DNA from: JAPULR01 sp965238215
Lineage (GTDB): Bacteria > Chloroflexota > Dehalococcoidia > Lucifugimonadales > GCA-2712585
Reading direction: 5' to 3'
Length of the DNA: 64,000 nucleotides
Assembly (NCBI GenBank): GCA_965238215.1
Contig: OZ250180.1
Location: forward strand, 2,356,001 to 2,420,000
The position numbers and the translations under genes were made by a program. Below the pieces are notes generated by a model. That model was not told where the DNA came from. It did not search any database and worked only from the letters and a program-made list of their open reading frames with translations. Shown one piece after another: positions 49,715 through 58,139 of the stretch; the stretch's first letter is position 1; each line of letters opens with the position of its first letter.

Positions 49715-50403
49715 CTGCTACCGCTGTCAGAGCGGTCGAATAGGAATCCCCCAGCGGCGCCGTTCGGCGCCGCTGCCGTATTCAAGTCCCTGAGAATTCC
49801 GTCGATGGCATACGGTGCGAGACGGTTGAATTTGGCCCGACGCATGGTTCTCCAGCGGCGCCCCCGGAATATGCCAACGCCCCCGAAAATCGTAGCCGTA
49901 GCATCGTAGACGACCTGATTGCCCTGGGGAGTGAGGCCTTCCAGCCTCTTTTGCAGCAGCCTACGCCCTATTAACTCTATGGAAAGAGCGCAACTCATCT
50001 GCTTGGGTCGCCACGGCAGCCGAAATCTAATGGCGACTTCCCTAAGCCCAGTAATTCGGCTTTCGACGCTCGACTCGCTGGGCTGATTCAATGTCTCCAG
50101 AGGTCGGAAGGGGCGGAATCCGTGCTGACGAAGAGAGTTCACCAGCCTGGTGACCAGAGCTTCCATTGAGACCACGTGACCGCGCCACGTGGTCAACGGG
50201 GTTAGGTCAATTCCCTGTAGGGCGGAGTATCGACGATAGCCTACCCGGACGTGCCGGGGCATGGAAGGCGCGGACGGGCCTATTCTCGGAAGGGCTGTGC
50301 CATGCCGAAGTCCCCTCCTATGCGCTGGTGGTGAGGAAATCGCCCACGGTTTAATGTTTAGTGACTTAGCCAAATCAGGGAAATTATATAGTCCAGCAAG
50401 CAC
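49711..50403 (-). CDS. Doubtful ORF, unknown protein
   Basis: A 230-residue Arg-rich ORF that I cannot assign. It fills an otherwise empty 750-bp stretch, and its middle part (about residues 48-200) looks protein-like, with plausible strands and helices (GYRRYSALQGIDLTPL, MEALVTRLVNSLRQHGF). However, GTG 50403 has no ribosome site; ATG 50262 is an alternative, also weak. Its last codons contain a GC hairpin (49753-49774) and its stop overlaps the isochorismatase stop by 4 nt. It may be a real lineage-specific gene, a decayed gene, or non-coding. Confidence 0.4.
   Translation of the reverse strand: MLAGLYNFPDLAKSLNIKPWAISSPPAHRRGLRHGTALPRIGPSAPSMPRHVRVGYRRYSALQGIDLTPLTTWRGHVVSMEALVTRLVNSLRQHGFRPFRPLETLNQPSESSVESRITGLREVAIRFRLPWRPKQMSCALSIELIGRRLLQKRLEGLTPQGNQVVYDATATIFGGVGIFRGRRWRTMRRAKFNRLAPYAIDGILRDLNTAAAPNGAAGGFLFDRSDSGSS
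49753..49774 (+). terminator. Perfect GC hairpin after the isochorismatase gene
   Basis: AGCGGCGCCG / CGGCGCCGCT, a 10-bp perfect stem with a 2-nt centre, 38 nt after the isochorismatase stop. No U-run follows. It would lie inside the doubtful minus-strand ORF if that is real. Confidence 0.45.
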
Positions 50404-50466
50404 CGGTTCAAATAGGCTGAAGGTGAAATGGGGCGCTGATTTGGCCTTTTTGCGGACGCTGGGGCG

Positions 50467-52017
50467 TTAGTGGCGGAAGTGGCGGGTTCCGGTAAAGACC
50501 ATTGCCATGCCACGAGCGTTGGCGGCTTCGATAGAATCCGGGTCGCGAATGGAGCCGCCCGGCTGAATGATAGCGGACACGCCGCCATCGAAGGCAGTTA
50601 TGACGTTGTCGGCGAAGGGGAAAAAGGCGTCGGAGGCTAGTACGCTGCCCTCTGCCCGGTCAGCGGCGGCGCGAAGAGCCAGAAACACGCTGGTCACCCG
50701 GTTGGGCTGGCCCGCTCCCATGCCGACCAGAGACCGTTCTCTGGCGAGCACAATGGCGTTGGACTTGACGTGCTTGGCAGCCTTCCAGGCGAATTCCAAG
50801 TCGCCCATCTCACGGTCGGTGGGAGCCCGCTTGGTAACAACCCTCCAGCATGAAGCGTCGTCTTGTCCAATGTCAGGGGTCTGCACCAGCAAGCCGCCCG
50901 TTACCGGTCGAAGGTCGTAGCCGGGAGCGCCGCTGCTGATTTTGCTTCGTTGGATGACCCGTAGGCTACGTCGCCGCTTGAGGAGTACGAGGGCTTCGGG
51001 AGTGTATCCCGGGGCGATGACAACTTCATAGAAGACGCCCCGCATTGCCTGCGCCGTCGACTCTTCGACGACGGAGTTGAAGCCGACGATGCCACCGTAG
51101 GCGGAAACCGTATCGCCCTGGAAGGCGCGGACATAGGCTTCCTTCTGGTCGGGATGACTGGCGAGGCCGCAGGAATTGGTATGCTTGACGACGGCCACAG
51201 TAGGCTCGTCGAACTCGTTTACAACTAGCCAAGCTGCGTCAGCGTCGACGATGTTGTTGAAGGAGAGGGCCTTGCCGTGAAGCAGTTCATCGCCGGCGTT
51301 TCCGGCGGCTGGTGTGGGCAGCCGGTAAAAAGCGCCTCTCTGGTGGGGGTTCTCCCCGTACCGGAGGTCATAAACCTTTCGGTAGTTCAGATTCAGAACG
51401 GGTGGCAGACTAGCAGCGTCTTCAGTTGAGGGGGAATCCCCGCCTGCGAGGTAGGACGCCACGGCGTTGTCGTAGTCGGAAACGTGGCTGAAAGCCTTGT
51501 GGGCCAGCCGTCGCCGTTCTTCTGTGGAGAGACCTGCGTGGGCCAGTCTATCGGCAATCCAGCCGTAGTCTGCCGGATCGCAGACGACGGCAACGGCTGG
51601 GAAGTTCTTTGCCGCCGCACGAAGCATTGAAGGGCCGCCGACGTCGATATTCTCGAGGGCGTCGGCCAGAGTCGTTTCAGGGTTGGCCACCGTCTTCTGG
51701 AACGGATAGAGGTTGGAAACTACAACGTCTATCGGATCGATTCGGTGGGTGGCCAATTCCGATAGATGCTCTGGATCGTCCCGCCTAGCCAGCAGGCCGC
51801 CATGAATGCGGGGGTGCAGGGTCTTTACGCGGCCATCCAGAATTTCCGGGAATCCCGTCAGGTCCGACACCCTGCCGGCGGGAACTCCGGCCTCGGTGAC
51901 AAGGAAATCGTAGGTGCCGCCCGTGCTCACCAGGGAATAACCGGCTTGATGGAGGGCTTGGGCAAAGGGGGCGAGGCCCGTCTTGTCGTAGACGCTGAGG
52001 AGGGCTAAGGAAGGCAT
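50467..52017 (-). CDS. purH: Bifunctional AICAR transformylase / IMP cyclohydrolase
   Basis: A 516-residue enzyme for the last two steps of IMP synthesis. The N-terminal MGS-like cyclohydrolase domain (about 1-140) has SVYDKTGL, STGGTYDFL, VKTLHPRIHGG and IDVGGPSMLRAAAKN. The transformylase domain has RYGENPHQRGAFY, KHTNSCGLA (catalytic Lys-His), SAYGGIVGFN and the C-terminal SDAFFPFADNV and QPGGSIRD. Length is typical (about 515). It is third in purF-purM-purH, 25 nt after purM. Confidence 0.97.
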   Translation of the reverse strand: MPSLALLSVYDKTGLAPFAQALHQAGYSLVSTGGTYDFLVTEAGVPAGRVSDLTGFPEILDGRVKTLHPRIHGGLLARRDDPEHLSELATHRIDPIDVVVSNLYPFQKTVANPETTLADALENIDVGGPSMLRAAAKNFPAVAVVCDPADYGWIADRLAHAGLSTEERRRLAHKAFSHVSDYDNAVASYLAGGDSPSTEDAASLPPVLNLNYRKVYDLRYGENPHQRGAFYRLPTPAAGNAGDELLHGKALSFNNIVDADAAWLVVNEFDEPTVAVVKHTNSCGLASHPDQKEAYVRAFQGDTVSAYGGIVGFNSVVEESTAQAMRGVFYEVVIAPGYTPEALVLLKRRRSLRVIQRSKISSGAPGYDLRPVTGGLLVQTPDIGQDDASCWRVVTKRAPTDREMGDLEFAWKAAKHVKSNAIVLARERSLVGMGAGQPNRVTSVFLALRAAADRAEGSVLASDAFFPFADNVITAFDGGVSAIIQPGGSIRDPDSIEAANARGMAMVFTGTRHFRH

Positions 52018-52042
52018 CTGATGAAGGTCTAGGAGGACCCGG

Positions 52043-53086
52043 CTACCTCTGCATATAGACCTGGGCGGTGTCCGTTCGCTTCACTACCTCGCCCATGACA
52101 ACAGCGTCGGGCAGAGAGCGCTGGAGTGAGGCCCAGGCGTCGTGGTCGCAGATGAGAACCATGCCCAGTCCCATATTGAAGACCTGGTACATCTCCTGCG
52201 GGTCTATCTCGCCGACCCTCTGGATCAGGTCAAAGATAGGCTGAGGTTCCCAGGCGTCGAGGCGGATGCGAGCGGCCAGATGGGAGGGCAAGAGGCGTGG
52301 GATGTTGTTGGGCAGGCCGCCGCCGCTGACATGCACCACTGCCTTGAGACGCCCGAAGTGGGGTTTTAGGGTTTGGTAGTAGCACCGGTGGGGCTTGATT
52401 AGCTCCTCGCCGAGGCTATGTCCCAAGTCCTGGTACTGCTGGTACAACACCGAGGGGTTGTCGTCAATTTCGAAGACCTTGCGTACGAGGGAAAAGCCGT
52501 TGGTGTGCAGACCGCTGGAGGGAAGGCCCAGGAGTATGTCGCCTTCGACGAGGCCACTGCCGTCGATGATGGCCGATTCTTCAACGGCGCCAACGACCGT
52601 TCCGGCCAGGTCGAACTCCCCGTCGGCGTAGAGGCCCGGCATCTGGGCTGTTTCGCCGCCAACGAGGGCGCAGTCGACTTCGCGGCAGGCCCACACCATG
52701 CCGCGCAGCAGGGGCTCCACAATCTGAGGGTCCAGCTTGCCCAGGGAGATGTAGTCGAGGAAGAGTAGTGGATGGGCTCCGCAAGTGACGATGTCGTTGA
52801 CGTTGAGGTTAACCAGGTCGATGCCCAGGGATTCATAGTGCCCCAGCAGCGAGGCCACCTTCATCTTGGTGCCCACGCCGTCGGTACTGGCGGCGAGGAC
52901 GGGGTTCTTGTAGTTGCGGAGGCGGTAGAGGGCGGCGAAGGCGCCCACGCCTTTCAGGACTTCCGGCCCGTGCGTAAGGGAGGCGAAGGCCCCGATGCGT
53001 TCCTTGAGAGCTTCAATGCCCTGAAGGTCAACGCCGGCGGACTGGTAAGCGCTAGAGGTTTTTTTCCTGTCCTGTGGATTGACCAT
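52043..53086 (-). CDS. purM: Phosphoribosylformylglycinamidine cyclo-ligase (AIR synthetase)
   Basis: A 347-residue PurM, making aminoimidazole ribonucleotide with ATP. It has SAYQSAGVDLQ, STDGVGTKMKVA, VNLNVNDIVTCGAHPLLFLDYIS, VGGETAQMPGLY, LPSSGLHTNGFSLVRK and VHVSGGGLPNNIPR, the family's catalytic and ATP-binding signatures. ATG 53086 is taken as the start, since the frame further upstream lies within purF and is not protein-like. No clear ribosome site is present; the gap from purF is 10 nt, so coupling is likely. Confidence 0.96.
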   Translation of the reverse strand: MVNPQDRKKTSSAYQSAGVDLQGIEALKERIGAFASLTHGPEVLKGVGAFAALYRLRNYKNPVLAASTDGVGTKMKVASLLGHYESLGIDLVNLNVNDIVTCGAHPLLFLDYISLGKLDPQIVEPLLRGMVWACREVDCALVGGETAQMPGLYADGEFDLAGTVVGAVEESAIIDGSGLVEGDILLGLPSSGLHTNGFSLVRKVFEIDDNPSVLYQQYQDLGHSLGEELIKPHRCYYQTLKPHFGRLKAVVHVSGGGLPNNIPRLLPSHLAARIRLDAWEPQPIFDLIQRVGEIDPQEMYQVFNMGLGMVLICDHDAWASLQRSLPDAVVMGEVVKRTDTAQVYMQR

Positions 53087-53096
53087 CGAAGGGAAA

Positions 53097-54545
53097 CTAG
53101 TCAACGGGCTCATCGGAGCGCTCCAGCACCAACTTGTCCATCTCCAACTGAATGGGAATGGGGTAGTTGCCGCTGAAGCAGGCGTGGCAGAAGCCGTTGG
53201 TCTTCCCGCCCACCACGTCGAGCAGGCCGCCTTCGCTGAGGTATCCCAGAGAGTCAACATCGATGAATTCTCGGATTTCCTCCACGGTCATGTTGGCGGC
53301 GATAAGTTCGCGGCGGGTGGCCATGTCCACGCCGAAGTGACAGGTCCAGCGGATAGGCGGGGCGCACACGCGCATGTGGATCTCCTTCGCCCCTGCACGG
53401 CGCAGCAGGCGCACGACCCTTGGAGTAGTGGTCCCTCGGACGATGCTGTCGTCAACCACTATCAGACGCTTCCCTGCGATGACGTCCGGCAGAGGATTGA
53501 ACTTCAGTTGAACGTCCAACTCCCGCAGTTTCTGGTCCGGCTCGATGAATGTCCTGCCGACGTAACGGTTTTTTATCAGCCCATCGCTGTAGGGAATGCC
53601 GATTTCTGCGGCGTAGCCCATGGCGGCGGCGGTGGCCGAGTCCGGGATGCCGATTACCACGTCGCCCTCGGCAGGCTGCTCTTGGGCCAGTTTGGCGCCC
53701 ATAGCCCGTCGCGCGGAGTAGACCTGGGAACCGTCGATACGGGTGTCGGGACGGGCGAAGTAGATTAGTTCGAATACGCAAAGGGCGCGCCGATCGTCTC
53801 GGACGGGCCAGATGAAGGAGCGCATGCCCTGCCGGTCGATTATCACTGCTTCAGCAGGTTCCAACTCCCGAACATACTCGGCGCCCACGTGGTCCAGGGC
53901 GCAGCTTTCGGAGGCCACTATCCACCCCCCGCCGCTTAATTTCCCCAAGCACAAGGGGCGCACTCCCAAGGGGTCTTTGACACCAATGACGACTTCTCTG
54001 GTCTGTATCACGGCGGAGTAGGCCCCCTGGGCGTTCCGCATGACGTAGGCCAACCGCTCGTCCCAGCTTTCGCCGGGGGCGTTGGCGAACAGGTAAGCCA
54101 GCACCTCGGAATCGCTGGAGGAAGTGAAGCTCACGCCCCACTCAGCTTGCAATTTCTTGCGAAGAGCAAGGGCGTTGACGAGGTTGCCGTTGTGACCCAG
54201 AGCCAGCTGCCCGTTGACGCCGGAGACCAGGAAGGGTTGGGCGTTGGCGAGGGTGCTGGAGCCAGTGGTGGAGTAACGGGTATGGCCGATGGCCATGTCG
54301 GCCTCGAGGTGAGTGAGGGCATCCTCTCGGAAGACCTGGGTAACTAGCCCCATGTTGGTGTGCACCCGCAGGAATTGTCCGTTGGACGAGGCGATGCCAG
54401 CACTTTCCTGCCCCCGGTGCTGTAGGGCGAATAGTCCGAAGAAGGCGACTCGGGCGGCCCGTTGCAGGGGCGAATAAACACCGACCACTCCACACTCTTC
54501 CCTGGGCTTGTCCGGTAAGGACCAAGACTGCCGAGGTTCAGCCAT
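53097..54545 (-). CDS. purF: Amidophosphoribosyltransferase
   Basis: A 482-residue enzyme of the first committed step of purine synthesis, moving ammonia from Gln to PRPP. It is of the Bacillus type: an N-terminal propeptide of 17 residues precedes the catalytic Cys18 (EECGVVGVYSP), and the expected [4Fe-4S] ligands are present (LCVFELIYFARPD, IRWTCHFGVD, FCHACF). Glutaminase motifs GHTRYSTTGSS and GHNGNLVN and the PRPP loop VVDDSIVRGTT are intact. ATG 54545 follows AGGGGG at good spacing; GTG 54551 is less likely. A near-perfect promoter sits just upstream. Confidence 0.97.
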   Translation of the reverse strand: MAEPRQSWSLPDKPREECGVVGVYSPLQRAARVAFFGLFALQHRGQESAGIASSNGQFLRVHTNMGLVTQVFREDALTHLEADMAIGHTRYSTTGSSTLANAQPFLVSGVNGQLALGHNGNLVNALALRKKLQAEWGVSFTSSSDSEVLAYLFANAPGESWDERLAYVMRNAQGAYSAVIQTREVVIGVKDPLGVRPLCLGKLSGGGWIVASESCALDHVGAEYVRELEPAEAVIIDRQGMRSFIWPVRDDRRALCVFELIYFARPDTRIDGSQVYSARRAMGAKLAQEQPAEGDVVIGIPDSATAAAMGYAAEIGIPYSDGLIKNRYVGRTFIEPDQKLRELDVQLKFNPLPDVIAGKRLIVVDDSIVRGTTTPRVVRLLRRAGAKEIHMRVCAPPIRWTCHFGVDMATRRELIAANMTVEEIREFIDVDSLGYLSEGGLLDVVGGKTNGFCHACFSGNYPIPIQLEMDKLVLERSDEPVD

Positions 54546-54564
54546 CTCCACCCCCTAGAGTTGC

Positions 54565-54593
54565 ATTATAGATGGGAACGATTGCGGGGTCAA
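54565..54593 (-). promoter_or_regulatory. purFMH promoter
   Basis: Minus strand: TTGACC (54593-54588), 17-nt spacer, TATAAT (54570-54565), eleven of twelve positions at consensus. The start site near 54558 gives a leader of only about 13 nt, leaving no room for a purine riboswitch. Confidence 0.75.
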
Positions 54594-54626
54594 CGGGAAG
54601 CGTCAAGGCCGCGTCGGCCCGTAATG

Positions 54627-55295
54627 TCAACGCCTCTCGGAATTGTCCTTTGGGTTGATGGATACCCGCCGTCCGTTGCCCCAGCCGGAGCTTTCTGTTG
54701 TCACCGAAGGGTTGTTTGCCAAGGCCATGTGCACCATACGGCGCTCCGCCGGGGACATGGGCTCAAGGGAGATGGACCGGCCGGTGGCGGACACTGTAGA
54801 TGCGACCCGTTGAGCCAGTTCCTGTAGGGCCTGCTCCCTCCTGAGCCGGTACTCTTCCACGTCCAGGAGCACCCTCACGGACTTGTCGCGGTTTCTGTTG
54901 ACGATCACGTTCACGATAAATTGGAGGGAGCGTAGGGTTTCGCCCCGGCGGCCGATGAGCAGGCCGGCGTCTTCACCTTCTATGTCTACCTGCGGCCCTC
55001 CAGACTGCGTGTCGTGGGCGCTTCGCAGGGTGCAAACGGCGGAGGCTCCCGCAAGTTCCAAGATTGTGGAGACTACCTCCATGGTTTTGTGGCCGGCGTC
55101 ATCCTCCTGGGGGGAGAGCTTGCGTACGCGGATCTTTGCGTTCTCTGAGCCAATGCCCAGAAAGCCAACCTTGCCGCGACTAAGTACCTCTACTTCTACC
55201 TCGTCGCGCGCGGCGTCGAGCTCGTGCATTGCGACTTCTATTGCTTCGTCGACGGTTTTCGCCGTTACTACTTTCGTCTGTGGATCCTCCGTCAT
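54627..55295 (-). CDS. jag: Jag/KhpB-family RNA-binding protein
   Basis: A 222-residue protein with the Jag layout: a Jag_N domain (about 8-58; VTAKTVDEAIEVAMHELDA, LSRGKVGFLGIGSENAKIRV), a KH domain (about 75-150; VDIEGEDAGLLIGRRGETLRSLQFIVN) and an R3H domain (about 155-215; LEPMSPAERRMVHMALANNPSVTTES). It probably binds RNA and, by family, influences cell envelope and division genes. ATG 55295 has a strong AGGAGG site, which itself lies inside yidC: the first 116 nt of jag overlap the end of yidC in another frame. Confidence 0.93.
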   Translation of the reverse strand: MTEDPQTKVVTAKTVDEAIEVAMHELDAARDEVEVEVLSRGKVGFLGIGSENAKIRVRKLSPQEDDAGHKTMEVVSTILELAGASAVCTLRSAHDTQSGGPQVDIEGEDAGLLIGRRGETLRSLQFIVNVIVNRNRDKSVRVLLDVEEYRLRREQALQELAQRVASTVSATGRSISLEPMSPAERRMVHMALANNPSVTTESSGWGNGRRVSINPKDNSERR

Positions 55296-56124
55296 CTGTT
55301 GGTTCCTCCTCGGGTTGGGAATCTTCCTCTTCTTGTTCCTCCTCCTCGTCATCCTTCGGGGTCACCACCGCCGAGGACTTTCTGAAGAGAGGCTCCCAAC
55401 CGGTAATTGGATATTGAGTAAATACGCCCACTACGTTAGACACCACCCAGTAGAGGGCCAGGCCGCTGGGGAAGGTCATGCTCAGCAGCCCGAGCATGAT
55501 GGGCATCATCCAAAGCATCATGGACTGGGTAGACTGCTGCCGCGGGTCCATAGATGGCGTGGAGGTCATTTTCTGCTGGACCCAGGTGGAAGCACCAACC
55601 AGCAGGGGCATGACAATGTTGGTGGGGTCGGGCTCCGCCAGGTTGAGCCAGAGGAAATCGCTATTGAGGGGTATCGCTTCGTGGACGTTAGGCACCCAGG
55701 AATAGAGCTTCTCAGATAGGGCCACCAGCCTATCGGGGTTGGTGGGCAGGGTCTGCACCAGGGCTTGGAAGAGGCCTATCCAGATGGGGAACTGGATGAG
55801 CATGGGGCCGAGGCAGCCGATGGGGTTGACGCCGGCCTCCCGGTACATTTTCATGGTTTCCTGGGAAATCCTCTTGGAGTCCCCCTTGAACTTGTCCTTC
55901 AGCTTCTGCATCTTGGGTTGAAGGGCGGTCATGGCCCGCATCTGCCGGACCTGGCGGAGGGTAAGCGGTGTGGTGATCAGCCGGATGATGATGGTGAAGG
56001 AGATGATGGAGAGGCCCATGTTGCTGAAGAGCACGGAGTATAGGAACACCAGGCTGTTGATCATGGGCCGCAGAATGCCCTGATTCCAGATGTCCGTTAA
56101 TAAGTTTGCTAGGATGTATTCCAT
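55180..56124 (-). CDS. yidC: YidC/Oxa1-family membrane protein insertase
   Basis: A 314-residue insertase. Five membrane segments are visible: near residues 15-50, 105-125 (LGPMLIQFPIWIGLFQALVQ), 155-175, 200-215 (MMLWMMPIMLGLLSMTF) and 217-235. RLITTPLTLRQVRQM places the family's groove Arg and cytoplasmic hairpin. The large periplasmic domain of enteric YidC is absent. The tail is acidic (about 250-285), then strongly basic (RRRSNRSRNARARRRARRGRSRG), as expected for ribosome contact. That tail is encoded over the jag 5' end. It lies 10 nt after the lipoprotein gene. Confidence 0.94.
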   Translation of the reverse strand: MEYILANLLTDIWNQGILRPMINSLVFLYSVLFSNMGLSIISFTIIIRLITTPLTLRQVRQMRAMTALQPKMQKLKDKFKGDSKRISQETMKMYREAGVNPIGCLGPMLIQFPIWIGLFQALVQTLPTNPDRLVALSEKLYSWVPNVHEAIPLNSDFLWLNLAEPDPTNIVMPLLVGASTWVQQKMTSTPSMDPRQQSTQSMMLWMMPIMLGLLSMTFPSGLALYWVVSNVVGVFTQYPITGWEPLFRKSSAVVTPKDDEEEEQEEEDSQPEEEPTDDGGSTDESSNGENRRRSNRSRNARARRRARRGRSRGT

Positions 56125-56134
56125 GCTTACTTGC

Positions 56135-57361
56135 CTAGTCCCGGGTTTCCACGGTCCAGGATACCCTCCATCTGTCCACGTCCAAGGACCTTACCACACC
56201 ATCGGAGTCCCCGAAATAGACGCGGCCCAACTCGCTGGTTACGGAGGCGGCGAGGGGCGCCCTGATATCTTTCTCAAGCTTCAAAGGTATCTCATCCGCC
56301 GTTCCGGTGGCCGTGTCCAGGATAGATACAATGCCACTTTTTGCGGCGACGACCAACCGGTCATCGACAAGTGCGGGAGTGGAGTTGACGACGGACCCGA
56401 TTTCGTGGACCCACTCGGGAGCGTCTCCGTCACGGCGGTCCAGGCGAAGGGCGGAAACCTGCCCGCCCATATCGGCGGCGTATACGAATTCTCCGTCGGA
56501 GACGGCGCCCGCCCAGTACCAGCTATCGGAAGGGTAGGTCCATCTCACGGCAGCGTTGGAGGCGTCCAGGGCGTAGAGGGTCCGGTCAAAGGAGCCAAAG
56601 ACCACAACGTTTTCAACCACCAGAGGGTTGGTTATCACTGCGCCATCCGTCTTGAACCTCCAGACTTCCTCTCCGGTTTCCACTGAAACGGCATAGAGAT
56701 AGCCGTCCATTGCGCCGAAGTACGCCACGCCGTCGGCAATGGCCGGGGTCGACCAGATGCGTCGCTCTTTGCCTTGGCCCGTCAAAAGACCTTGGGTTTC
56801 GAAGGTCCAAATACGGTCGCCGGAAGCGGCGTCGAAACAGTAAAGCCTGCCGTCTTCGGAGCCGACCAGCAAGCGGCTGTCTACAAGTACGGGACCTCCC
56901 ACCAAGCCACCTTCAATGGTCTTCTCCCATTCGTCCTGTTGAATTTGGCTAGTGGACAGTCTATCCCGCCGCAGGGCGAGCAGGCGTCCGGTTTCCCCGT
57001 CGGTGTGGGAGCTTCCCAGGTATACGTGGGTTTCGCCGACAGCGGGGGCGCCGAACATGGAACCGAGCCGGTTTTCTTCGAGGGGCTCGTATTTCCATAA
57101 AGCGACAGTGCTTTGGTTCTTGTCCAACTCCTGAGAGTTTAGGGCGAGCACGTCGCCTGAACGGGTGCCGACGTAGACGACGCCGTCGGCCACGGCAACG
57201 GGGGTCCATCCTTCGGCGACGCCGATGATGTCTCGTCCGGTACAGCCCGCCAGAATCAGCCCCAATAGCGCGATTACAGGCAGAAGCACGACAAGGCGCA
57301 GCTTCGGAAGAGCCGCGGGCCGGCGTGGAGAAGGGGAATTTCTAGTGAGGGATGACAACAT
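56135..57361 (-). CDS. PQQ-like beta-propeller lipoprotein within the yidD-yidC operon
   Basis: A 408-residue exported lipoprotein: signal peptide ending LILAGC, then repeated BamB/PQQ-type blades (GVVYVGTRSGDVLALN, SRLLVGSEDGRLYCFDAASG, GVAYFGAMDGYLYAVSVETGEEVWRF, VVVFGSFDRTLYALDASNAAVRW, RVYFGDSDGVVRSLD). The fold usually scaffolds protein-protein contacts; in Gram-negatives BamB assists outer-membrane protein insertion, but no Bam partner is visible. It starts 3 nt after yidD and ends 10 nt before yidC, so it is fully embedded in the insertion operon and may assist YidC/Sec products outside the membrane (inference). Confidence 0.88.
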   Translation of the reverse strand: MLSSLTRNSPSPRRPAALPKLRLVVLLPVIALLGLILAGCTGRDIIGVAEGWTPVAVADGVVYVGTRSGDVLALNSQELDKNQSTVALWKYEPLEENRLGSMFGAPAVGETHVYLGSSHTDGETGRLLALRRDRLSTSQIQQDEWEKTIEGGLVGGPVLVDSRLLVGSEDGRLYCFDAASGDRIWTFETQGLLTGQGKERRIWSTPAIADGVAYFGAMDGYLYAVSVETGEEVWRFKTDGAVITNPLVVENVVVFGSFDRTLYALDASNAAVRWTYPSDSWYWAGAVSDGEFVYAADMGGQVSALRLDRRDGDAPEWVHEIGSVVNSTPALVDDRLVVAAKSGIVSILDTATGTADEIPLKLEKDIRAPLAASVTSELGRVYFGDSDGVVRSLDVDRWRVSWTVETRD

Positions 57362-57364
57362 GGG

Positions 57365-57577
57365 CTAGGGAACCGGGTCGTAACCCTTTCCTCCCATGGG
57401 GCGGCATCGGCCCAGGCGTTTTACCGAAAGCCAGACGCCTCTGAACGCGCCGTAGCGCTGGATAGCTTCGTGGGAGTAGTGGGAGCACGTGGGCTGGAAC
57501 CTGCAGAAAGTGGGAAGATAGGGGGAAAGGGCCAGGCGGTAGAACCTGATGGCGGCCATTGCCAGGCGCTTCAACAT
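57365..57577 (-). CDS. yidD: Membrane protein insertion efficiency factor YidD
   Basis: A 70-residue YidD. An amphipathic N-terminal helix (LAMAAIRFYRLALSPYLP) is followed by the conserved Cys-rich core CRFQPTCSHYSHEAIQRYG and a C-terminal GKGYDPVP. It assists YidC-dependent membrane insertion. Its ATG overlaps the rnpA stop by 7 nt, the usual coupling in this operon. Confidence 0.96.
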   Translation of the reverse strand: MLKRLAMAAIRFYRLALSPYLPTFCRFQPTCSHYSHEAIQRYGAFRGVWLSVKRLGRCRPMGGKGYDPVP

Positions 57578-57930
57578 TGGGGTCCGCTGCTCCGGGGCGA
57601 GCTTTCCAAGAGGTTGCTCCTTCTCAGCAGGTTGTTGACAGATCTTTCAAGTCTCTGGAAGCTTGCGTCGACGCTGCGCTTCCGAACGATGAAAACAAGG
57701 TCCCACCCGGTTTTGACCGGCGCGACCCTCAGTATCTCCCGCAATCTGCGTCGCAGCCGGTTTCTAACCACTGCGTTGCCGATTCGGCGGGTTGCGATGA
57801 AGCCAAACCGGGTTTCTGAGTCGCCGTTGGCGAGGGTTCTTATCACGAGAAGATTGTTGACCCAAACCCTGCCTTCACTGCGTATCTGTGAAAACCTTCG
57901 GCTGCTTCTTAACCGTTGGTCTCTCCGCAT
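57571..57930 (-). CDS. rnpA: Ribonuclease P protein component
   Basis: A 119-residue small basic protein that binds RNase P RNA for tRNA 5' maturation. It has LRSSRRFSQIRSEGR at the N-terminus, GFIATRRIGNAVVRNRLRRRLREILR (the RNR signature helix) and DLVFIVRKRSVDASF. ATG 57930 lies 16 nt after the rpmH stop. Confidence 0.95.
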   Translation of the reverse strand: MRRDQRLRSSRRFSQIRSEGRVWVNNLLVIRTLANGDSETRFGFIATRRIGNAVVRNRLRRRLREILRVAPVKTGWDLVFIVRKRSVDASFQRLERSVNNLLRRSNLLESSPRSSGPQC

Positions 57931-57946
57931 GAACTTTGGGCATAGT

Positions 57947-58084
57947 CTAGACGGTAATCCGATGGCGGCCCTTAAAACGACGCCGTTTGATTATGGCCTG
58001 GCCTCCCTTACTCCTCATGCGGCGTATGAAGCCGTGGACTCTCTTTCGGCGGCGAACTTTGGGTTGGTATGTGCGCTTGGGCAT
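57947..58084 (-). CDS. rpmH: 50S ribosomal protein L34
   Basis: A 45-residue L34, too short for a length-filtered ORF search. Translation of the minus strand from ATG 58084 gives MPKRTYQPKVRRRKRVHGF, then RRMRSKGGQAIIKRRRFKGRH and ends RITV, the full conserved protein. AGGAGA lies 10 nt upstream. It heads rpmH-rnpA-yidD-lipoprotein-yidC-jag. Confidence 0.97.
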   Translation of the reverse strand: MPKRTYQPKVRRRKRVHGFIRRMRSKGGQAIIKRRRFKGRHRITV

Positions 58085-58110
58085 TGTACTTTATTCTCCT
58101 AAGTTAGGGG

Positions 58111-58139
58111 ATTATAATTATTGGGCAATACCATGTCAA
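58111..58139 (-). promoter_or_regulatory. rpmH operon promoter, perfect consensus
   Basis: Minus strand: TTGACA (58139-58134), exactly 17 nt, TATAAT (58116-58111). All twelve positions match the sigma70 consensus. The start site near 58104 gives a leader of about 20 nt containing the AGGAGA ribosome site. Confidence 0.85.

Noticed and set aside
54546..54626. Purine riboswitch before purF
   Set aside because: The strong promoter leaves a leader of only about 13 nt, too short for any riboswitch.
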